A program made the position numbers and the translations under genes. From Chloroflexota bacterium (GTDB lineage Bacteria; Chloroflexota; UBA6077), in contig JAJZRD010000180.1 of assembly GCA_021845945.1 (NCBI GenBank), positions 1 to 8,030 on the forward strand: a stretch of DNA of 8,030 nt. The letters are read 5' to 3'. The notes under the pieces were generated by a model, which had not been told where the DNA came from, made no database searches, and saw only the letters and a program-made list of their open reading frames with translations. Positions 5,980 through 8,030 of this stretch are shown here, in pieces (the first letter of the stretch is position 1; the number at the start of each line of letters is the position of its first letter).

Positions 5980-6266
5980 TAGACTCCCTCGTACAGCTCC
6001 TCAATCCGCTGGCCGGTCTTCAGGGTGACAATCGCCTTCTTCCAGTTCGGCGACACTCCCTTTCGGCGTCCGATGCCCCGCTCCTTGCCGCGCACGTTGA
6101 TCACGTTGACGTCGGCAACCGCAACCTTAAAGATCTTCTCCACCGCCTCGCGGATCTGGACCTTGTTGGCATCCCGGGCCACCTGGAAGGTGTACTTCCC
6201 CTCGGCCACCTGGTTGGTGTTCTTCTCCGTGACTAGCGGCCGTACGATAACCTGCCATATCTCCAT
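5979..6266 (-). CDS. rplW: 50S ribosomal protein L23
   Basis: A 95-residue L23. The start [20 protein letters not shown] contains the conserved RPLVTEK motif. [20 protein letters not shown] (about residues 24-43) and [16 protein letters not shown] (about 55-70) are the canonical strand-helix and basic loop regions. L23 sits at the mouth of the exit tunnel and is the known docking site for trigger factor and the signal recognition particle. The open frame extends far upstream into rplD, but that part is not L23-like, so the ATG overlapping the rplD stop (TGATG) was taken as the start. The TAG stop is 13 nt before rplB and overlaps the ribosome binding site of rplB. Ordinary in length and motifs. 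Confidence 0.96.
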   Translation of the reverse strand: MEIWQVIVRPLVTEKNTNQVAEGKYTFQVARDANKVQIREAVEKIFKVAVADVNVINVRGKERGIGRRKGVSPNWKKAIVTLKTGQRIEELYEGV

Positions 6267-6895
6267 CACAGAACCCCCAACCACGCCGTTATCGCCTTCA
6301 CCGCATCCACTGTCATCACCACCCGGTCGCGACTCATCAGGTCCAGCAGGTTCATCGTGCTGGGGATCACCGCGAGCACATCGGGGATGTTGTTGGCAGC
6401 CTTCATCACGCTCTCGTCCATCTCGGGCAGAACGATCATCGCCTTGCCGTCGACGCCAAGCCCCTTCAGCAGGGCCACCATCTCCTTGGTCCGAGGCTCG
6501 GCCATCTCGAGCTGATCCAGCACCAGCAACCTCTCCTCGGATACCGTCGACGACAGGACCGACCGCAGGGCCAGCCTTCTCATCTTCCTCGGGAGGGTCT
6601 GAGCGTAGGATCGCGGATGGGGCCCAAAGGCCACCCCGCCGCCCTTCCAGTGCGGCGCTCGCCGGCTTCCCTGGCGGGCCCGCCCGGTACCCTTCTGCCG
6701 CCACAGCTTCGCGCCTGAGGCGCTGACCTCTCCGCGGGTCTGGGTGTCGGCGGTGCCCCGGCGGGCGTTGGAGAGCTGGCACACCACCGCCTGGTGCACT
6801 ACGTTGGGATTGGGCTCGATCCCGAAGACGTAGCCGTCCAGCTCAATCTGGCCGACCACTTCGCCGGCCATGTTCAAAATGTTGACCTGCGCCAT
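6266..6895 (-). CDS. rplD: 50S ribosomal protein L4
   Basis: A 209-residue L4. It begins MAQVNILNMAGEVVGQIEL; an upstream in-frame start would add about 35 non-family residues overlapping rplC, so the ATG at 6895 was chosen, with GGGAGG in the rplC tail as ribosome binding site. The long basic loop KLWRQKGTGRARQGSRRAP (about residues 63-81), followed by GGGVAFGPHPRSY, is the extension that lines the nascent-peptide exit tunnel, where macrolide-resistance changes occur in other bacteria. The C-terminal part is the globular domain. In E. coli, L4 represses its own operon by binding the S10 leader; no comparable leader can be seen between tuf and rpsJ (26 nt), so that mode is unlikely at this position. 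The TGA stop shares one base with the rplW ATG (TGATG), a sign of coupled translation. Confidence 0.96.
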   Translation of the reverse strand: MAQVNILNMAGEVVGQIELDGYVFGIEPNPNVVHQAVVCQLSNARRGTADTQTRGEVSASGAKLWRQKGTGRARQGSRRAPHWKGGGVAFGPHPRSYAQTLPRKMRRLALRSVLSSTVSEERLLVLDQLEMAEPRTKEMVALLKGLGVDGKAMIVLPEMDESVMKAANNIPDVLAVIPSTMNLLDLMSRDRVVMTVDAVKAITAWLGVL

Positions 6896-6900
6896 TGGTA

Positions 6901-7533
6901 CTAACCCTCCCGCCTGCCGCTGCGGCGAAGCACCAGCAGCCCCTTGGTTGCGCCAGGGACCGCCCCCTCGACAGCGACCAGGTTTCTCTCGGGATCGCAC
7001 TGAACCACTCGCAGGTTCTTCACCGTTACCTGTGCATCACCGGAGTGGCCTGCCATTCGGGTCCCCTTCAGAACACGACCAGGCGTCGTCGACGACCCGA
7101 TGGAACCGGGAGCCCGGTGCCGGTCCGACTGGCCATGAGTCTTGGGACCACCGCTGAAACCGTGACGCTTGACCACGCCGGTGAAGCCTCGACCCTTGCT
7201 GCGGCCGGTTACGGTTACCAGGTCACCCGGCTGGAACATACCGACGTCGACCTTGTCCCCCACCCTGGCCTCCGGGGCCCCATCGGTCCGGAGCTCCGTC
7301 AGATGCTTCAAGGAGGGAAGACCGCTCTTCTGCAGGTGTCCTCGCTCGGCCTTATTCAGTTTCCGGCTCTCTTCGAAGCCGATCTGAACCGCCTCATACC
7401 CGTCCGTATCGGCCGACTTGACCTGGGTCACGTAGCATGGGCCGGCCTGGATGACCGTAACCGCAGTCATCCCTCGTCCCTCTTCGAACACCCTGGTCAT
7501 GCCCACCTTCCGGCCCATGATTCCGTCGATCAT
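6901..7533 (-). CDS. rplC: 50S ribosomal protein L3
   Basis: A 210-residue L3, typical in length. The N-terminus MIDGIMGRKVGMTRVF is the family signature; GRSKGRGFTGVVKRHGF (about residues 110-126) and the loop HRAPGSIGSSTTPGRV (about 139-154) are the parts that reach toward the peptidyl-transferase centre of 23S rRNA. The C-terminus has the conserved ERNLVAVEGAVPGA. L3 is an early assembly protein of the 50S subunit. At the site that E. coli PrmB methylates (Gln150), this protein has Thr149, so that modification cannot occur here. The ATG start has a GGGAG site six bases upstream and matches the family; the internal ATG at codon 6 would remove conserved residues. The stop is 5 nt before rplD, and the ribosome binding site of rplD lies inside the last rplC codons. 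Confidence 0.97.
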   Translation of the reverse strand: MIDGIMGRKVGMTRVFEEGRGMTAVTVIQAGPCYVTQVKSADTDGYEAVQIGFEESRKLNKAERGHLQKSGLPSLKHLTELRTDGAPEARVGDKVDVGMFQPGDLVTVTGRSKGRGFTGVVKRHGFSGGPKTHGQSDRHRAPGSIGSSTTPGRVLKGTRMAGHSGDAQVTVKNLRVVQCDPERNLVAVEGAVPGATKGLLVLRRSGRREG

Positions 7534-7575
7534 GCGCTACTCCCAGATCAGGCAGATGTCCTCATCCACCGTCGT

Positions 7576-7884
7576 TTACAGCTTTATCTCTATGTCGACC
7601 CCGGCCGGCAAGTTCAGCCTGGTCAGCGCATCGATCGTCTTAGAGGTTGGCTCCAGCACGTCGATCAGCCGCTTGTGGGTACGAATCTCGAACTGCTCCC
7701 GCGAGTCCTTATCGATAAAGGGTGAGCGGATAACGGTGTACTTCTCAATCTTCGTCGGTAGGGGCACAGGGCCCGCTACCGCCGCCCCGGTCCGCTCGGC
7801 CGTATCCACAATTTGAGCGGCCGACTGGTCCAAGATCCTATGATCGAACGCCTTCAGGCGAATGCGGATCCGCTGTTTTGGCAT
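7576..7884 (-). CDS. rpsJ: 30S ribosomal protein S10 (NusE)
   Basis: A 102-residue protein, the usual S10 length. It begins [20 protein letters not shown] and carries the conserved central stretch around residues 51-72 ([20 protein letters not shown]) and the C-terminal [13 protein letters not shown]10 sits in the head of the 30S subunit. In known bacteria it also acts as NusE, pairing with NusB in antitermination and contacting NusG during transcription-translation coupling; that second role is family knowledge, not visible here. The ATG start is preceded by a GAGG-type ribosome binding site five bases away. The gene follows tuf by 26 nt and precedes rplC by 42 nt, the normal first position of the S10 cluster. 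Nothing is missing or unusual. Confidence 0.97.
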   Translation of the reverse strand: MPKQRIRIRLKAFDHRILDQSAAQIVDTAERTGAAVAGPVPLPTKIEKYTVIRSPFIDKDSREQFEIRTHKRLIDVLEPTSKTIDALTRLNLPAGVDIEIKL

Positions 7885-7910
7885 CTCTTCCTCTCGGTCC
7901 TTCGGCTTAC

Positions 7911-8030
7911 CTACTCGTTGATCTTGGTGACCACGCCGGCTCCCACCGTGCGACCACCCTCCCGGATTGCGAACCGCAACCCCTCTTCCAGCGCGATCGG
8001 CTGGATCAGCTCGATCTCCATCCGCACGCT
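7911..8030 (-). CDS. tuf: Elongation factor Tu, C-terminal fragment (cut by window edge)
   Basis: Only the last 39 codons and a TAG stop lie in the window; the gene continues beyond position 8030. The visible residues end domain III of EF-Tu, recognised by the segment [18 protein letters not shown] followed by RTVGAGVV and a terminal KINE. EF-Tu is the cytoplasmic GTPase that carries aminoacyl-tRNA to the ribosomal A site; domain III contacts the tRNA and EF-Ts. The GTPase domain and its motifs are outside the window, so function is read from the conserved C-terminus only. The stop lies 26 nt before rpsJ, with no terminator-like hairpin between them, so tuf and the S10 cluster are probably cotranscribed, as in the common str-S10 arrangement. 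Identity is near certain; whether this is the only tuf copy cannot be seen. Confidence 0.96.
   Translation of the reverse strand, partial: SVRMEIELIQPIALEEGLRFAIREGGRTVGAGVVTKINE

Noticed and set aside
6025..6726. A 233-codon plus-strand open frame opposite rplW and rplD
   Set aside because: Low-complexity Ser/Pro/Arg translation, antisense to L23 and L4; not a gene.
6267..6782. Long N-terminal extension of the rplW frame into rplD
   Set aside because: The upstream residues are unlike L23, and the ATG in the TGATG junction gives exactly a normal-length protein.
7172..7187. Loss of the PrmB glutamine in L3 (Thr149 in place of E. coli Gln150)
   Set aside because: Seen in the protein, but that methylation is limited to certain bacteria, so the residue is not an anomaly for most lineages. 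The coordinates are approximate.
6895..7725. A 276-codon open frame on the plus strand opposite rplC and the end of rpsJ
   Set aside because: It is antisense to well recognised ribosomal-protein genes, its translation resembles no family I know, and long antisense frames are expected opposite GC-rich coding sequence.

Overview
The window is one continuous stretch of a bacterial ribosomal-protein superoperon, read entirely from the minus strand (right to left in window coordinates). It starts in the last 39 codons of an EF-Tu gene, runs through 17 complete ribosomal-protein genes and ends in the first 32 codons of rplR. The order is tuf - rpsJ - rplC - rplD - rplW - rplB - rpsS - rplV - rpsC - rplP - rpmC - rpsQ - rplN - rplX - rplE - rpsZ(rpsN) - rpsH - rplF - rplR. 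This is the classical S10 cluster followed without a break by the start of the spc cluster. No gene is inserted, missing, frameshifted or duplicated.

Organism: clearly a bacterium with a fairly GC-rich genome. S14 is the short zinc-binding type with four cysteines, and L24 carries a C-terminal four-cysteine zinc ribbon. tuf lies immediately upstream of rpsJ, and five or more starts are GTG or TTG. Protein details (L14, L4, L23 and L2 wording) are reminiscent of Chloroflexota, but that is recall-based inference, not a computed placement.

Layout: 7911-8030 holds the EF-Tu C-terminus. 3795-7884 holds rpsJ to rpsC, very tightly packed, with spacers of -1 to 42 nt. 3691-3794 is a 104-nt spacer between rpsC and rplP, the longest non-coding stretch in the window, filled by inverted arrays of a degenerate 7-bp repeat. 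2780-3690 holds rplP, rpmC and rpsQ, which overlap by 23 and 8 nt. 115-2704 holds rplN to rplF with spacers of 30-75 nt. 1-97 holds the start of rplR. There is no gene-free stretch above 300 nt, and I see no convincing promoter or rho-independent terminator, which fits one long transcript.

The products all assemble into the two ribosomal subunits (S10, S19, S3, S17, S14, S8 in 30S; L3, L4, L23, L2, L22, L16, L29, L14, L24, L5, L6, L18 in 50S), and EF-Tu delivers aminoacyl-tRNA to them. Close spacing and stop/start overlaps suggest translational coupling for stoichiometric output. I do not see a new biological system. The one element the genes do not explain is the heptad-repeat spacer before rplP, whose two arrays pair in a crossing (pseudoknot-like) arrangement.
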